Source: Amoebidium appalachense
Lineage: Eukaryota; Ichthyosporea
Reading direction: 5' to 3'
Assembly (NCBI GenBank): GCA_963693365.1
Contig: CAVNZM010000011.1
Location: 434,001-498,000, forward strand
Length of the DNA: 64,000 bases
The position numbers and the translations under genes are program-made. Position 1 is the stretch's first letter. Each line of letters begins with the position of its first letter. This document shows positions 23,255-35,230 of the stretch, piece by piece. The notes beneath the pieces were generated by a model. It did no database searches. It was not told the DNA's origin and saw nothing but the letters and a program-made list of their open reading frames with translations.

Positions 23255-25798
23255 CGTAGCAGTACGCCACACTGTGTATTGTCTGTGCACGATTCCTCTT
23301 GTTGCTATGCAAGCAAGTGGCCCACATGTGGTGTATCCATGCATAGCTCACGCTGCTATTTCTAGGACCCGCTGCTGCGGCTGTCGGCCATGTACACGGT
23401 GGCCATGGCGTACATTGGCACGGCAAACAACAAGGCCATCCTGCGCCTGCTGCACTTTGCCGTCAGGTAGTGTCTCCCTCTGGTGTTGGATGCTGTCCCA
23501 CACCTGTGTGTCCATTGCATAATGGCTGTCGTGTGTGCGCATGTACTAACAACCATGCATGCAGTGACGTAAGTGATGACGTCAGACGAGCGGCTGTCAC
23601 ATCTCTCGGTCAGTTGCCCCTCCCCTCCCCCGCTCCCCCTCCCCTTCCCCCTTCCCCCGTTCCCTTCCACCCACCTGCACATTCTGCATCTGTGGTCTCG
23701 AATGCACATGCACATGGCCATGGGCTCGTGCACACGAGATAGCTCTACCAACACACGTACATATTTGGGATGCTATTCACACTGGTGGTGGCGCTTTGTC
23801 CTCCGTGTAAACTGAATTCAGATGGAGCAACCGATGATTCCTGGCACAACAGCATTTCATTCCTTCCCCTCCCCCCCCCCCCAAGCACACGCGCTTCATC
23901 GTCTTTCACCTAACCCTGGTAATACAGTATTTTGGTAGAGCATTTTCAACCCCACACTGGCACGTGCTCACCCCCATTTCCTGCACGTGCTTGTCTCTGA
24001 CGGTGGGCTGCAGGGTTTCTTCTGTTCCGGGTGCCCCAACAGTGCCCGGCCGTGGTGTCCCTGCTGGCTGGTGGGTGTCTGGTGGTGCTTATGTGTGGTA
24101 TCTTGTTGCGGTGGTGGAGTTTTTGTTGGTATTTGATCTCCTTTTGTATTGGGGGGGTTCTTTTTCTCTCTCTTGCTGCTCCTCACACACACGCGCGTGC
24201 GCGCGCGCGCACACACACACACACACACAAACGCTCACACATTTTCTTGCTTGGTGTGATTTTTTTTGTGTTGTGTTGTGAATGGGTGGAGGGAGGGAGA
24301 GGGGGGGGGGAGAGAGAGGGAGGGAGAAAGAGAGGGAAAGATGGGAGTAAAGCCACTGGATAGTCATGGTATTTTGCAGCCATATGGGGTAGAAAATGTG
24401 CTAGCAGCACGTGCTGACGGTATGTGCATGCAGAGAGCTACAACCCCCACGTCAGATACGGTGCAGCCCTGGCCCTCGGCTACTCGTGTGCAGGCACGGG
24501 CATGAAGGTGTGTTTCATGCGCACATAGGCACACGTGTATACAGATACATGTGCACACACATGCACGCGCACAAACAGATGCACTTGAACATGCAGGCAC
24601 ACGTGTATACAGATACATGTGCACACATGCACAGAATCGCATGCACAGACACATGTATACATACACACATAGATACTCTTGCTTATGTACATTAGTCCAC
24701 TAACAGATTTATACGTTGTATTATGTATAATTCTAGGCTCCCTCCCCCCCCCCCCCCCAACCCGGTCACCAGCCACTGACACTTGTGTATTTACAGGAGG
24801 CGCTGAGCCTTTTGGAGCCCATGGCCAACGATGCAGTGGACTATGTGAGGCAGGGTGCCCTGCTGGCCATGAGCATGGTCATGATCCAGCAGTCCGAGGC
24901 CCAGAGCTCAAAGGTAGGGGCCATGAAACACGTGCACACACATATGCAGATGCACTGACACATACACATTAAACCACACGGGCTCGTAGAGATGCACGAG
25001 CTGGGATAACTATACTTACACTTCACCTACGCACTAAGTGTGCACCACTTTAGCCCCTGATGTTGCCTTGTAACCGTCCGCGGGGTCTGGTGCCATGGTT
25101 TGCACGTTATCAACAAACTTGCTCTCGGACTGCTTGTTTCACCTCCTCTCTGTTTCACGACACGTGTCCTGAACGTTCTTTACCCACGTTTTTTTGGTTC
25201 GGTTTTCTTTCTCTCTTTTTTTGCCCTTTTCCCTCATTATTTTCAAAGAGCTTTTTTTTCATTTTTTTTTTTTTTTTTTTTTTTGTGGTGGTGGAAGTGA
25301 AAAGGAGAGGGGGGCAGAGGGGAGGGAGGTTCTTATCACGGTAACCGGCTGTAAATATGACTTACCTGCTGAGTAGCGCATTGTGAAACTTTATTGCCAC
25401 TGCATTTTTACCTCCATGATGTTTGATTGAATGTCTAACTCTGCCGTTTGGTTGCCTGTGATTGCTTGTTTCAGCCCTCCATGTCATGGCACGTTGGAAC
25501 CCCGTGCCGTTGGACTGCATGCCTAAACCCCCCGCATAGTACCTCATCCACCCTTATTGCTCTACACTAACAACCTTTATTACCAGACGGCTACGGTGCG
25601 TCGGCTTTTTGAGAAGGTGGTCAACGACAAACACGAGGACGTCATGGCCAAGTTCGGCGCCATCCTGGCCCAGGGCATCATTGACGCAGGTATGGCACAT
25701 CAGTCAGTACTCTATTTTGACAGGAGGACCACTTTCATGGGCCTTGGATTCAGATCTAAGCATGGCAGGGTGATGGGGATGACAGTGAAGCCTGGCCG

Positions 25799-25833
<35 letters not shown>

Positions 25834-27910
25834 GGGGAGGGAGCAGGGTGGGTGGGTGGGTGGGTGGGTGTGTGTGTGTGTGTGTGTGTCTTGTCTTCGT
25901 TTGTGGTGGAGATCAAGAGAAGTTGTGTGTGTTGGGGGGGGGGGGGGGGAGGGGGAGGGGGGAGGGGGGAGGGGGGAGGGGTTCAATGGGAGTGGCTACT
26001 GAGTTCTTGCACAGGGGGGCGCAACGTGACGATCAGCCTGATGAGCCGCACGGGGTTCACAAACATGACCACGGCCGTGGGCCTGCTGCTGTTCACCCAG
26101 CTGTGGTACTGGTATCCCCTGGCCAACTATCTGGCCCTGGCATTCACCCCCACGGCCCTGGTGGCCCTCAACAAGGACCTGCAGATGCCCAAGGTCACCT
26201 TCAAATCAAATGCCAGGCCCTCAATGTTTGCTTACCCCCCTGACCTGGTGGCTCCAAAGGTCGAGGCCAAGGAGAAGGTGTGTTGCCCCCCCCCCCCCCC
26301 CCCCCCCCCCCCTCCCTAAGAGCAACCTTGCGGTATAGTGCATGTATAGTGCTCGTGTGTGATGGGCATGTGTACATGTGTGCACTCTTGCACGGCTGAG
26401 GACCCAGTAAGAATATTAGAGGGCTGCTAGTCTGTTGCTGAGAATGGGAGGAGGGCAACTGCGAGTGTTAACGGTTGTGTTGAAATAATTTATTGGACAT
26501 AGGCAGATCAATGTAGTGTGGGCCAAGATCAGATGATGCAACCTTGTGGCGGTGGTGTAGGGTATTGGACACGGGGATGGAGTCAGACCTCATGGTGTGG
26601 ATTAACTGGTGTGGTGGTTTGCCAGGCATGTATGCTGACATGCTTTGGGTGCAGGTGTCGACGGCCGTGCTGTCCATCACGCAGAAGCAGAAGCAAAAAC
26701 AGAAAAAGGCCGACAAGGACGGAGAGCCAGAGGTACGTGTGTCCGTGTGTGTGGTGGTGGTTGTTGTGGGGGGGGGATGGTGTTGTTGTGAATGGAGGAA
26801 AAGGTTCGCGGGTGGTAGTTTCGCTACGGACGGCACTAGGGGGCAGGATGCCTCAGGCAGGGAGTAAGCAAGACACAAGGGCACGGTTTGTTTGTTTTTT
26901 TGCTTTTTGGGGGGGGGGCACGTGCCGACTGCTGCATAATTAATGGGTACCCCTGCCACATGCAGACGAAACACACCCTGAATCAACCATGCCCTCCCAG
27001 TCCTTTGCACGCCTTAGCAGGCCTTCATTTAGGGGGGACTCTGGCCTTGCTTTGGCACGTTGTTTGACACTGCGCCAGTGCTGTCTCCAATATACACGGT
27101 GTTACAGCATTCTAACACCTCCCTCCCCCCCACAACCAAAAATAAAATAAAATTAAAAAAATAAAAACTAAAATTAAAATGAAACCTGCAGGCGCCAGAG
27201 GCCAAGAAGGAGGATAAGATGGATGTGGATAAGCCCGAGGTATGTGTGTGTGTAAGCCTGCGTGTGCACGGTTGTTGCCTGTGGTATGCTGCATGCTGTG
27301 CATGGTTACGTGGTGCACTCAAGATGTTTTACCTTCTGTGCATAGTGTTGGTGTATTCAAGACCCAGTTCATGCTGTGCCTTGTTTTGTTGTTGTGTATC
27401 TGACATGGGTGCACAGGAGGGCAAGGAGGAGAAGAAGGAGGAGGCCAAGGAGCCCAGCTTCGAGATCATCAGCAACCCCTGCAGGGTCGTCCCGGCTCAG
27501 GTGCCCAGCCCCCACCCTCCATGATGTTCCGTTTCGTGTTCCCTTTTGTGCTTTTTTGGTCCCTCTTAATGTGTGCTACCACCTCCCCCCTGCCCCCTTT
27601 GCGGACGAGCCTGCAGTTTTTTTTTTTTTGACTTGCGCTCCGGGCAACCTGGTGGTTTTTTGGGCTTGTCAGGGATGTGTGAATGTGGCTGCTGGAAGAA
27701 TATGTGTGTGGGTGTGCTGATGGGGGTGAGGAGGTGTGGGGTGGTGGGTTTTAGAGAGACACACACACACAGGTGTCCTCACACACACGTGTGCTGAGAG
27801 TGGTGTAAGGGTTTTTTCCCTCCCAGTGTTTTTTCCTTTTGTTCTTCTTTCTTCTCCTCCTTCGTCACATTACCCCCCCCCCCCCCCCCCCCCTTCTTTT
27901 TTTTGTGGGT

Positions 27911-27952
<42 letters not shown>

Positions 27953-28317
27953 CGAACACTCGAAGCATCTATCACCAATGACCAGTTTGGCGACACTCTA
28001 CTATCCGTTTCACCATGAGGGTTTGGGCCTGTAAGGGCGTTTTTTAATTTTATTTTTATTTTTTGCCGGCTTTTGTTCCTGCATGCACTCACACACCCAC
28101 ACAGAGGCACGTGATCGAGCTGGAAGCCGATAGCCGGTGGCAGCCATGCCGTGCCCTGGGTGGGGTGGTGCTGGTCAGCGACACACGGCCAAGTGACCCA
28201 GTGGAGATGGTGGAGCTGACGGCACCAAAGCAAGGTGCGTGTGCACATATGCATGAAGGGTAGCACGTGCACATGATCATGCGCGTGCGCATATGCACAC
28301 ATACACCACACACACAC

Positions 28318-28356
<39 letters not shown>

Positions 28357-28948
28357 CACCCTCACACTCACACTCCACTCACACTCACACAAGGTGCAGG
28401 TGTGATTTCCTTTGCTCGAGGACTCTCATTCTGTCTAGCAAAGATTCGCGGCTCTCGCCCCCCCCCCCCCCCCCCCCCCCCCCCCCCTTCCTCCCCTCTG
28501 GCGAGGGTGGGTTCTTATGTTTGTATGTGTAATGCACCCTGTTTCCCATTGTTCTTCTTATGTTTGTATGTGTAATGCACCCTGTTTCCCATTGTTCTTC
28601 TTATGTTTGTATGTGTAATGCACCCTGTTTCCCATTGTTCTTCTTATGTTTGTATGTGTAATGCACCCTGTTTCCCATTGTTCTTCTTATGTTTGTATGT
28701 GTAATGCACCCTATTTCCCATTGTTCTTCTTATGTTTGTATGTGTAATGCACCCTGTTTCCCATTGTGTAGTTGTGATTCACACAGTGCTCCACATTCTG
28801 TTCCGCCTCCCCCCCCCCCCCCCCCCCCCCCCCCCGCCCCGCGCACACACACACACACACGTGTACACACACAGGGGACGGCAAGGAAGCCACAGACGAG
28901 GAGCAAGAGCCAGGCCCACCCGAGCCATTTGAGTTTGACGAAGACTGA
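14862..28948 (+). CDS. PSMD1: 26S proteasome regulatory subunit RPN2/PSMD1, 26 exons, 930 aa
   Basis: Largest non-ATPase scaffold of the 19S base. Its PC-repeat solenoid contacts the Rpt ring, RPN13 and RPN3. Exons: 14862-14883, 16107-16224, 16790-16853, 17696-17801, 18606-18748, 19142-19417, 19835-19948, 20212-20334, 20730-20903, 21118-21190, 21439-21499, 21884-21981, 22600-22764, 23021-23103, 23366-23466, 23565-23608, 24014-24070, 24434-24507, 24797-24913, 25587-25689, 26015-26277, 26655-26732, 27192-27239, 27417-27500, 28105-28234, 28875-28948. The sum of 2793 nt is in frame. The protein starts [16 protein letters not shown], as in animal PSMD1. Colinear blocks include [31 protein letters not shown] and [21 protein letters not shown] Lys/Glu-rich segment follows, and the acidic C-terminus [10 protein letters not shown] is the RPN13-binding tail. 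Human length is 953. Intron 10 appears to be GC-AG. Confidence 0.97.
15262..15705. repeat. (CA)n tracts in RPN2 intron 1
   Basis: Two CA-rich arrays (about 15262-15380 and 15556-15695) separated by mixed sequence, followed by a C run at about 15760-15783 and another short CA array. All lie inside intron 1 (14884-16106). Confidence 0.85.
18380..18605 (+). repeat. Long (CA)n tract running into the exon 5 acceptor of RPN2
   Basis: About 225 bp of CA, interrupted by two identical CACACCGGCACA variants, ends directly as CACACAG|CC, so the repeat itself supplies the 3' splice site. C runs (about 18129-18167 and 18194-18217) and CT-rich sequence precede it, giving a very long pyrimidine-containing tract. 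Confidence 0.9.
23104..23252 (+). repeat. (GT)n then poly-G beginning at the exon 14 donor of RPN2
   Basis: The intron begins exactly with (GT)n of about 77 bp, so the donor GT is the first unit of the repeat. It is followed by GGT triplets and a G run of about 32 bp (23221-23252). Confidence 0.9.
28511..28768 (+). repeat. 43-bp minisatellite, six copies, in the last RPN2 intron
   Basis: Six head-to-tail units of 43 bp, each containing TATGTTTGTATGTGTAATG and CACCCTGTTTCCCATT. The units are almost identical; the fifth has ACCCTATTTCC. Located between exons 25 and 26, about 110 bp upstream of the final acceptor. Confidence 0.95.
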
Positions 28949-28988
28949 ACCAATCACGTGACAGTGTGTGGGCCCGTGGGCACCCACC

Positions 28989-28994
28989 AATAAA
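28989..28994 (+). terminator. Polyadenylation signal AATAAA of RPN2
   Basis: Canonical AATAAA 41 nt after the TGA stop at 28946-28948. Motif and position only. Confidence 0.7.
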
Positions 28995-29250
28995 GACACC
29001 TCCATCTGTTATAATATGGGGGGCACGATTTACACACCGTGCATGTGTACGCTTTGCACGGCCATCAATTCTGGATATAAATTTCCCTTGATTCGGGAGC
29101 TCTGCCCCCCGTGCGATGCATGGCTTGTTACTTCCTACAATTAAGTTACACACTTGAGCGTATATGGACGACATTGTATTAGAGTGGAACGCGTCCCCCC
29201 CCCCCTCTCCCCCCCCTTCCCCCCCTCTCCCCCCCCCCCCCCCCCCCCCC

Positions 29251-29358
29251 CTGAGGATGGGCTCTGCTTATTATGCATACTCTTTATGTATGGCTTGCAT
29301 TCTGCATCGTGTTATCCGTTTGTTCTTGTGTACTTCGTACTTTTTGACGCATTCAAAA
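29251..29358 (+). repeat. Dispersed repeat copy B ending in poly-C
   Basis: About 108 bp between two C runs. It is the inverted near-copy of 13975-14080. Its end (GTGTACTTCGTA, then GACGCATTC, then A and C runs) resembles other sequences that sit immediately 5' of C runs in this window, for example 33465-33560 and 33590-33670. Confidence 0.85.
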
Positions 29359-29412
29359 CCCCCCCCCCCCCCCCCCCCCCCTTCCCCTCCTTGGGGACCC
29401 ACCCCGCACCAC

Positions 29413-29690
29413 CACCCCCACACCCACACCCACACCCACACCCACACCCACACCCACACCCACACCCACACCCACACCCACACCCACAACCACACACATA
29501 AGATACAAATATTTGGTTGTATCGGCTCAGCAGCAAGGGAAGCAGTGCAGGCACAGAGGTCGTACTTGGATAACGGATCTAATAAAAAGCATAAGTGGTG
29601 TGTGTGTGTGTTGGGCGGGAGAGGCGGGGGCGGGGCGGGGCGGGGCGGGGCGGGGCGGGGCGGGGCGGGGCGGGGGGGGGGGGGCTCCTC
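29413..29690. repeat. (CACACC)n hexamer array and (CGGGG)n array
   Basis: 29413-29495 is a regular hexamer array of about 14 units. 29627-29684 is a pentamer array of CGGGG units running into a G run. The pentamer array is a strong G-quadruplex candidate. Both lie in the spacer between RPN2 and the V-ATPase E gene. Confidence 0.92.
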
Positions 29691-29699
29691 TTTTTCTTT

Positions 29700-29738
29700 C
29701 ACGGCCATCTAGAAACACCGTGTTTCTAGATGGCCGTG
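29700..29738. repeat. Perfect 19-bp inverted repeat with a one-base loop
   Basis: Arms 29700-29718 (CACGGCCATCTAGAAACAC) and 29720-29738 are exact reverse complements separated by one base. It can form a cruciform or RNA hairpin. It directly follows the CGGGG array and lies 454 bp upstream of the V-ATPase E start codon. Confidence 0.95.
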
Positions 29739-30191
29739 TTTTCTTTTTATTAATGCTGCCGCGGACGCGCTTGCGCAACAGTTGCGCATAATATAGCTTT
29801 TTTGATCTAGATTCTGGTTGGCTGATATGAGCATTTTTGTTCATGTGATAGTCGATCATTTATAATTTTAGAGATAATCTTGATGTCGCCTTTTAAAACT
29901 ATTACGCGTTGGTGGTTGGCTATCCATCTCTAAGGGACTCTTGTGAGGATTCGCCGCAAAATTAGCCAATCAGTGAAAAATGGGTATTACCAAAAAAGGC
30001 ATTGAACGGTCCTAAAGGACATCGCACAGATTCAGTTTCGGCCGCCGCTGCAAACTTTTGCTTCAAAGTTGTGTCGTTTTCTGCTTTCTCCCCCAAATTT
30101 TTAAAACAGCCAGGTAGACAGCTTAGCGTGTCTGTCTAGAACCACTGTAGCGTATAGAGTTTAGGGCTTAGGCCTTTTTTTTTAAGCGAAA

Positions 30192-31435
30192 ATGGCGTTC
30201 AGCGATCAGGAAGTCAACAAGCAGATCCAGCACATGGTGTCGTTTATCGAGCAGGAAGCAGCAGAAAAGGCAAACGAAATTCTGGTCAAGGCGGAGGAAG
30301 AGTTTAACATCGAAAAGGGTCGCATTGTGCAGCAGGAGAAGTTGAAGGTTATGAGCTTGTATGAGAAAAAGGAGAAGCAGGTCGACATTCAAAGGAAAAT
30401 GTAAGTTGCTCCAGTTCAAGCCTCGTGTGAACATGCACAGTTTATGCACACAGGCACATGTTGACGCATATCCCGTTATACTTCGCTTTCACGGACGCAG
30501 CCACTTCTACGTTCTTAGCATATAGATACACAGACGCATGTGTGGTGTTTGCACGTGCGTGGTCTGGTACAAAGACACGCATGCAGGTAGGCACATGGTT
30601 GCTTGCACAAGCATGCACAAGCCCACACATATCCACTTTGCTTATCGAGAGCAAGACACACTTACAATTCACACAAAGATATGCTCATGGCTGATTAATG
30701 CCAACTGTAAGGCACCACACGTACGGGTAGCACACTGCGATGCTGACAAGATTGTGGGATGGGTGGACTGATCACTCCGACAGAATCACAACCCGAAGTA
30801 TATTATCACGGATCTATTCCCCGGTCGTCTCTTGTCAGCAGCAGGCACTTGAACTATTGTTGAGGGTGCTGTTGTTCTGATTACCTTATGCCATATTTAT
30901 GGTGATTATTCGGAATCTAACAGACGATCACGGGCTGGTGGCCAGTGTATGTTGAGTCAGTTTCTTGGAGGATTAGTAGGGCTTTGCAGTTGGTATAGGC
31001 ACGGTGTTTTCCGACCAGACCAAACCATTTGCCCCTTCTGTCCTTGGTGCTGGCCTATGTAGGACTGGTGCTGTTTGTGGGCGGGCACTGACGGTGTGCT
31101 GTGCAGCGTGTACTCGAACGAGCTCAACAAGCACCGGCTGCAGGTGCTGCAGGCCAAGAACAACCACGTGCAGGCCCTGCTGGAGGAGGCCAGGGACCGC
31201 CTGGTCAACGTCACAAAGGATGCGGCCAAGTACAGAAAGTTCCTGAGCGGCCTGATTCTCGAGGTCGGTTTGCGTTGTTTTCTGGGGGGAAAGGGGGATA
31301 CTGCTGAGGGTGAAGTTACGGTTGTGTGTGCAGTGGGAAGGGATGGGTGTGTGTGTGTGTGTGTGTGTGTGTTTTTTTTTTTTTGGTTTGTTTTTTTTCT
31401 TTGTCTTTTTTTTTTTTTTGGGCGGGGGGGGGGGT

Positions 31436-31489
<54 letters not shown>

Positions 31490-31704
31490 CCCGGTGCATC
31501 CTGCATACTTACCTGTGTGCTGGTGTTGTGTGGGCATCAGCCATGCAGGCAGCGGCTTGTGTGTGCAGTGATTGAATAGCTAGTGGGACAGATAGGGGGT
31601 GGAGAGGTAGAAGCTGAGGGATATAGGGCATGTTGGGGTGGGTTCTAGGCTTGTGACGTTGGAAGGGTGTGTATGTGATGGGTTTTTTTTATTTTTATTT
31701 TTTT

Positions 31705-31735
<31 letters not shown>

Positions 31736-33005
31736 GGGGGGCAAGGGTATGCCAATTTATTCCCATGGACAGCTACATCTCTAGATGAAATATACATGAA
31801 GTGACTGGACCCGCACTGTGAGCCACCACAACGCTATCACTAACCCTTTGTCCTAGCAATAGCTGCAAGCCCCTGGGTCACCACCAATGCACCTCTCACA
31901 CATTCCCCCCTGCCCGTTGCCCTAACGGCACGGTCACGTGGACCCTGCTCTTTCTTTTTGTCTATTCTCCTGATGTAGGGGATGTATTTGTGTTGCACGG
32001 GTGTGCTTTGCTTGTGTGAGTTTTGCACATCTGCATTATGCTGTCCGTCGTGCACCCTTACTTCATTACACATAAGGCACTGCCAGACACACACAGGCAC
32101 ATATACCATCTTTCCTCCTGTACCCCCTCCTTACCTGCATGCTCTTACCCTTGCAGGGCTGCTACGTGATGCTGGACTCCGAGATCCTTGTGGTTGCGCG
32201 CAAGAGCGATGCGGATGTGGTCAAGGGGTTGATTCCCGAGGTGCAGGGCAAGTACAAGGAGGCCACGGGCAAGGACGTCAAAATCACCCTGGCCCAGGAG
32301 ACCCTGGCTGAGAACTCGTACGTGGTGCATGTGTGTGTGTGGGTGTGTGGAGGAGGGGGGGGGGGGGGGGGGGGTGCATGCGCATGTGCAGGTATGTGTG
32401 TGCTTGGGTTGGTGTGTGCTTGTGTGTTTGCGTGTGCATGTGTGCTTGGGTTGGTGTGTGTGGGGGGGAGGGGGAGGGGAGGGGGGAGGCATGTCTAAGT
32501 AGTAGGCTTCAGGGGAAAGAGAAGATCTGCAAGAAGGGGTTAAATGTGCATAAGTATGGCCGAGTCTTACTTGTTGTGCAGGTCTGGGGGTGTGATTGTG
32601 ACCAGTGTGGATGGGCGCATCCGCTGTGAGCAGACCCTTGAGAAGCGCCTGGACACCATTGCACAGACCGTACGTGCCCCCATGCACATGCACCATGCTG
32701 CTGCTGTTCTGTGTGAGACTTACTGAATTCTTTGGGCTCGCCCACCCTACTGCAATAGGCCATTCCCTTGCACTCCATGTTCGGGAGGTGGATTAGCTGC
32801 CGCATAAGAGGGGGGGGGGGGGGTTGGAGGAAGAAATTGCTGAGAAAGAGTAATACTTATGTTTCTGCTTTCTGCACTTCTCATTGTTTGGGTGTTGTTG
32901 CGTCCTTGGTGTCTCTATTGGTAGTTGTGTCAATGTGAAAGACGACTCGAACTCCTGCTTGCAGTAGCAAACCCCCCCTCCCCCCCGACTGATCAATATC
33001 CTCTT

Positions 33006-33039
<34 letters not shown>

Positions 33040-34117
33040 ATCTGTACCCCTGTGCATGCACCATCTGTCCACCCCCTCCCTGCTGCCTCGTGTCCCACTG
33101 GCTGTGTGGTTTTGTTGGACTGCCCCTTGTGCCTGCACGTGTGCCTACCAGGCTCTGTTGTTCTCCTGATAAAGCCCATTTCTTTCTTTTTGCGCACACA
33201 CACACATACACACCACACACTTGCTCTCTCTTCTCGATCCCAATCTCTCTCTCCCTCTCCCTCTCTCTCTCCCTCCTTTCTTCTCCCCAACCCTCCCCCC
33301 CCCATTCCACACACACAAACACACACACCCCTCCGTGTGGTCTCTTCCGTCCCCTTCAGCCCAATCATGTTTCCCTCCCTCATACATCCCACCTGCTATC
33401 CCCGACCTGATCTGCTCCCGTCCCCCCCCCCCCCCCCCCCCCTTCCTTCCTTGCTGGCACTGATTAGGCAAACTCTTCGTGTGTGCTTTGCACTCTACGT
33501 TATATTTTCCGTCATGAATGTGTACTTGAATTATACTTTGAACTCTATCCCCCCCCCCCCCCCCCCCCCCCCCCCCGGGGGGCATACTGTAGTGTGTCCT
33601 CTGCAACATGCATGGTGTTGTCGTGCATGTGTACGTCGTATTCTGGAACACATTCTAACCCCCCCCCTCTTTTCGCATTGTGTTCTTGTCGTGTATGTTT
33701 GCCTCGCATTTTGTAACGCATTCTAACCCCTTTCTTCTCCCCTTGGTATGGCCATGTTCCCTGCTTCCTTTCTTACTGTCTGCTCCTCACTTGCACGTCC
33801 CTTTTCTTTCCCCACAAGCGCCTTCGTGTCTGTCTGGCTCCCAAGTTTTCCGATTTGCGTGTATGGAGATCGTGAGGGCCGATGTGTGGGCCGAGCAATA
33901 GTTGGGGACTTTTTTGGGGGGAGGGGGGGGGGGGGGGGGGGGGGGAATGGGAGGAGGGGGAGCGGGTGGGTGGAGAGGATGGGGTTGGTGTTCAGGAAAT
34001 TTTCAAGGCATTCTATTTCATTTCTCTAAAAGGGAAGAAACCGTCATAATGGCCCATCGTTACACACACTCCCCTCGCTATCGTATCTTGACACATCTTT
34101 AGCCCCCCCCCTCCTCC

Positions 34118-34150
<33 letters not shown>

Positions 34151-34320
34151 AAAAAAAGGGGGGGGGGGGGGGGTAGAGGGGGGGATAAAAAAAGGGACCC
34201 CAGAAAGGAAAAGTAAGAAAGCAAAAGTGTGCACAGGCACACACGAGCACAGAATATCAACACGATGGCACTGGGTGTATACTGACTCCCTGCACCCGCC
34301 CTCCTCCCCCTCCCCCCCCA

Positions 34321-34365
<45 letters not shown>

Positions 34366-34427
34366 TGCTGCCGCAGATCCGCATCATGCTGTTTGGGCGC
34401 AGCGCCAGCCGCAAGCATCTTGACTAG
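30192..34427 (+). CDS. ATP6V1E1: V-type H+-ATPase subunit E, 5 exons, 225 aa
   Basis: Peripheral-stalk subunit of the V1 sector. It pairs with subunit G to tie the catalytic A3B3 head to the membrane sector that acidifies vacuoles and lysosomes. Exons: 30192-30400, 31107-31263, 32157-32317, 32582-32669, 34365-34427; sum 678 nt in frame. The N-terminal half is a charged coiled coil beginning [20 protein letters not shown] and containing [15 protein letters not shown]. The globular C-terminal domain has [12 protein letters not shown] and [20 protein letters not shown], ending with [16 protein letters not shown], all colinear with animal and fungal E subunits (226-233 aa). The last exon's acceptor is the end of a (CA)n tract. 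The start is the first ATG after AT-rich leader sequence and fits the family N-terminus. Confidence 0.96.
31375..31741 (+). repeat. Two poly-T/poly-G compound tracts in V-ATPase E intron 2
   Basis: T runs pass straight into G runs at about 31373-31488 and 31682-31741 (T about 22 then G about 25). The mirror arrangement, C runs followed by A runs, occurs on the + strand elsewhere (20450-20500, 34120-34157, 36180-36238, 36456-36486, 47459-47615). Confidence 0.85.
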
Positions 34428-35054
34428 GAGTTAGGCACATACGGGGCACCCCTGACACTGTGTGTTTGAGGGCCTGGGCATGGATTTTGCATGCATGAAG
34501 GTGGCACAGGGATGCACACACACAGTCATCAGAGACTTGCACCTGCACACCACACCGCCACCAATAGATGGCTGGGTAGAATGGGTAGGTACAGTATGCA
34601 TGCACCAACATGAATTGTGTATGCAGTTCATGTGGCATATTGAAAATCAAGGAAATCAACAAGGTTGAACTATGAGGACCCAGTAGTAATACATGATATA
34701 TGTTTGTTGACAAATAAGAATAATCCATGACTATATGTATTAAAGCATGCGCATCCATGGCCACTGCAAGTATGTGCATGCTGTGTCCCAATCACGTGTC
34801 CGTGTATGTTGACATCTGAACACACTGTGCTGTGCTTACCAGCGTTGTGCTCAAACTTTCCGTGCATGTGTCGTGGGTGGATGGGTGGATGGGTGGGTGG
34901 GTGTGTATGAACGGTGCGTGTGTGTGTGTGTGTATGAACGGTGTGTGTGTGTGTTTTTGTGTGTAGCTAAGCAAGATGTTGTGCAGTTGGTGTTTTTTTC
35001 GTTGTCACCTTCGTCGTTGTTGTTTTTCGTTGTAGTATACATATTAATTTGAAG

Positions 35055-35182
35055 TTCTCAAATGTGCCGTATATGCCCATGGCTGTCTGGCAGAAGTTTG
35101 GCTGGGGGGCCAGGGAGGAGCAGGTGGGGGTGTCCGTGCAGGTGGTGGTGCGGTGCACACACACCTCCTCGGCAAGCACTGT
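35055..35182 (-). pseudogene. Orphan duplicate of exon 2 of the secreted-protein gene at 37612-39332
   Basis: These 128 bp are identical to 38662-38789, that is, exon 2 without its last base plus the 4 bp next to its 5' border. On the minus strand the copy keeps a plausible acceptor (a CA-rich tract ending CACACAG), but the donor GTAAGC is replaced by CTTCAAATT, so the frame runs on into AT-rich sequence. No matching exon 1 or exon 3 is visible nearby. It lies 2.4 kb downstream of the parent gene. An alternative last exon for an unseen transcript cannot be excluded. Confidence 0.9.
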
Positions 35183-35196
35183 GTGAGTGTGTGTGT

Positions 35197-35230
<34 letters not shown>

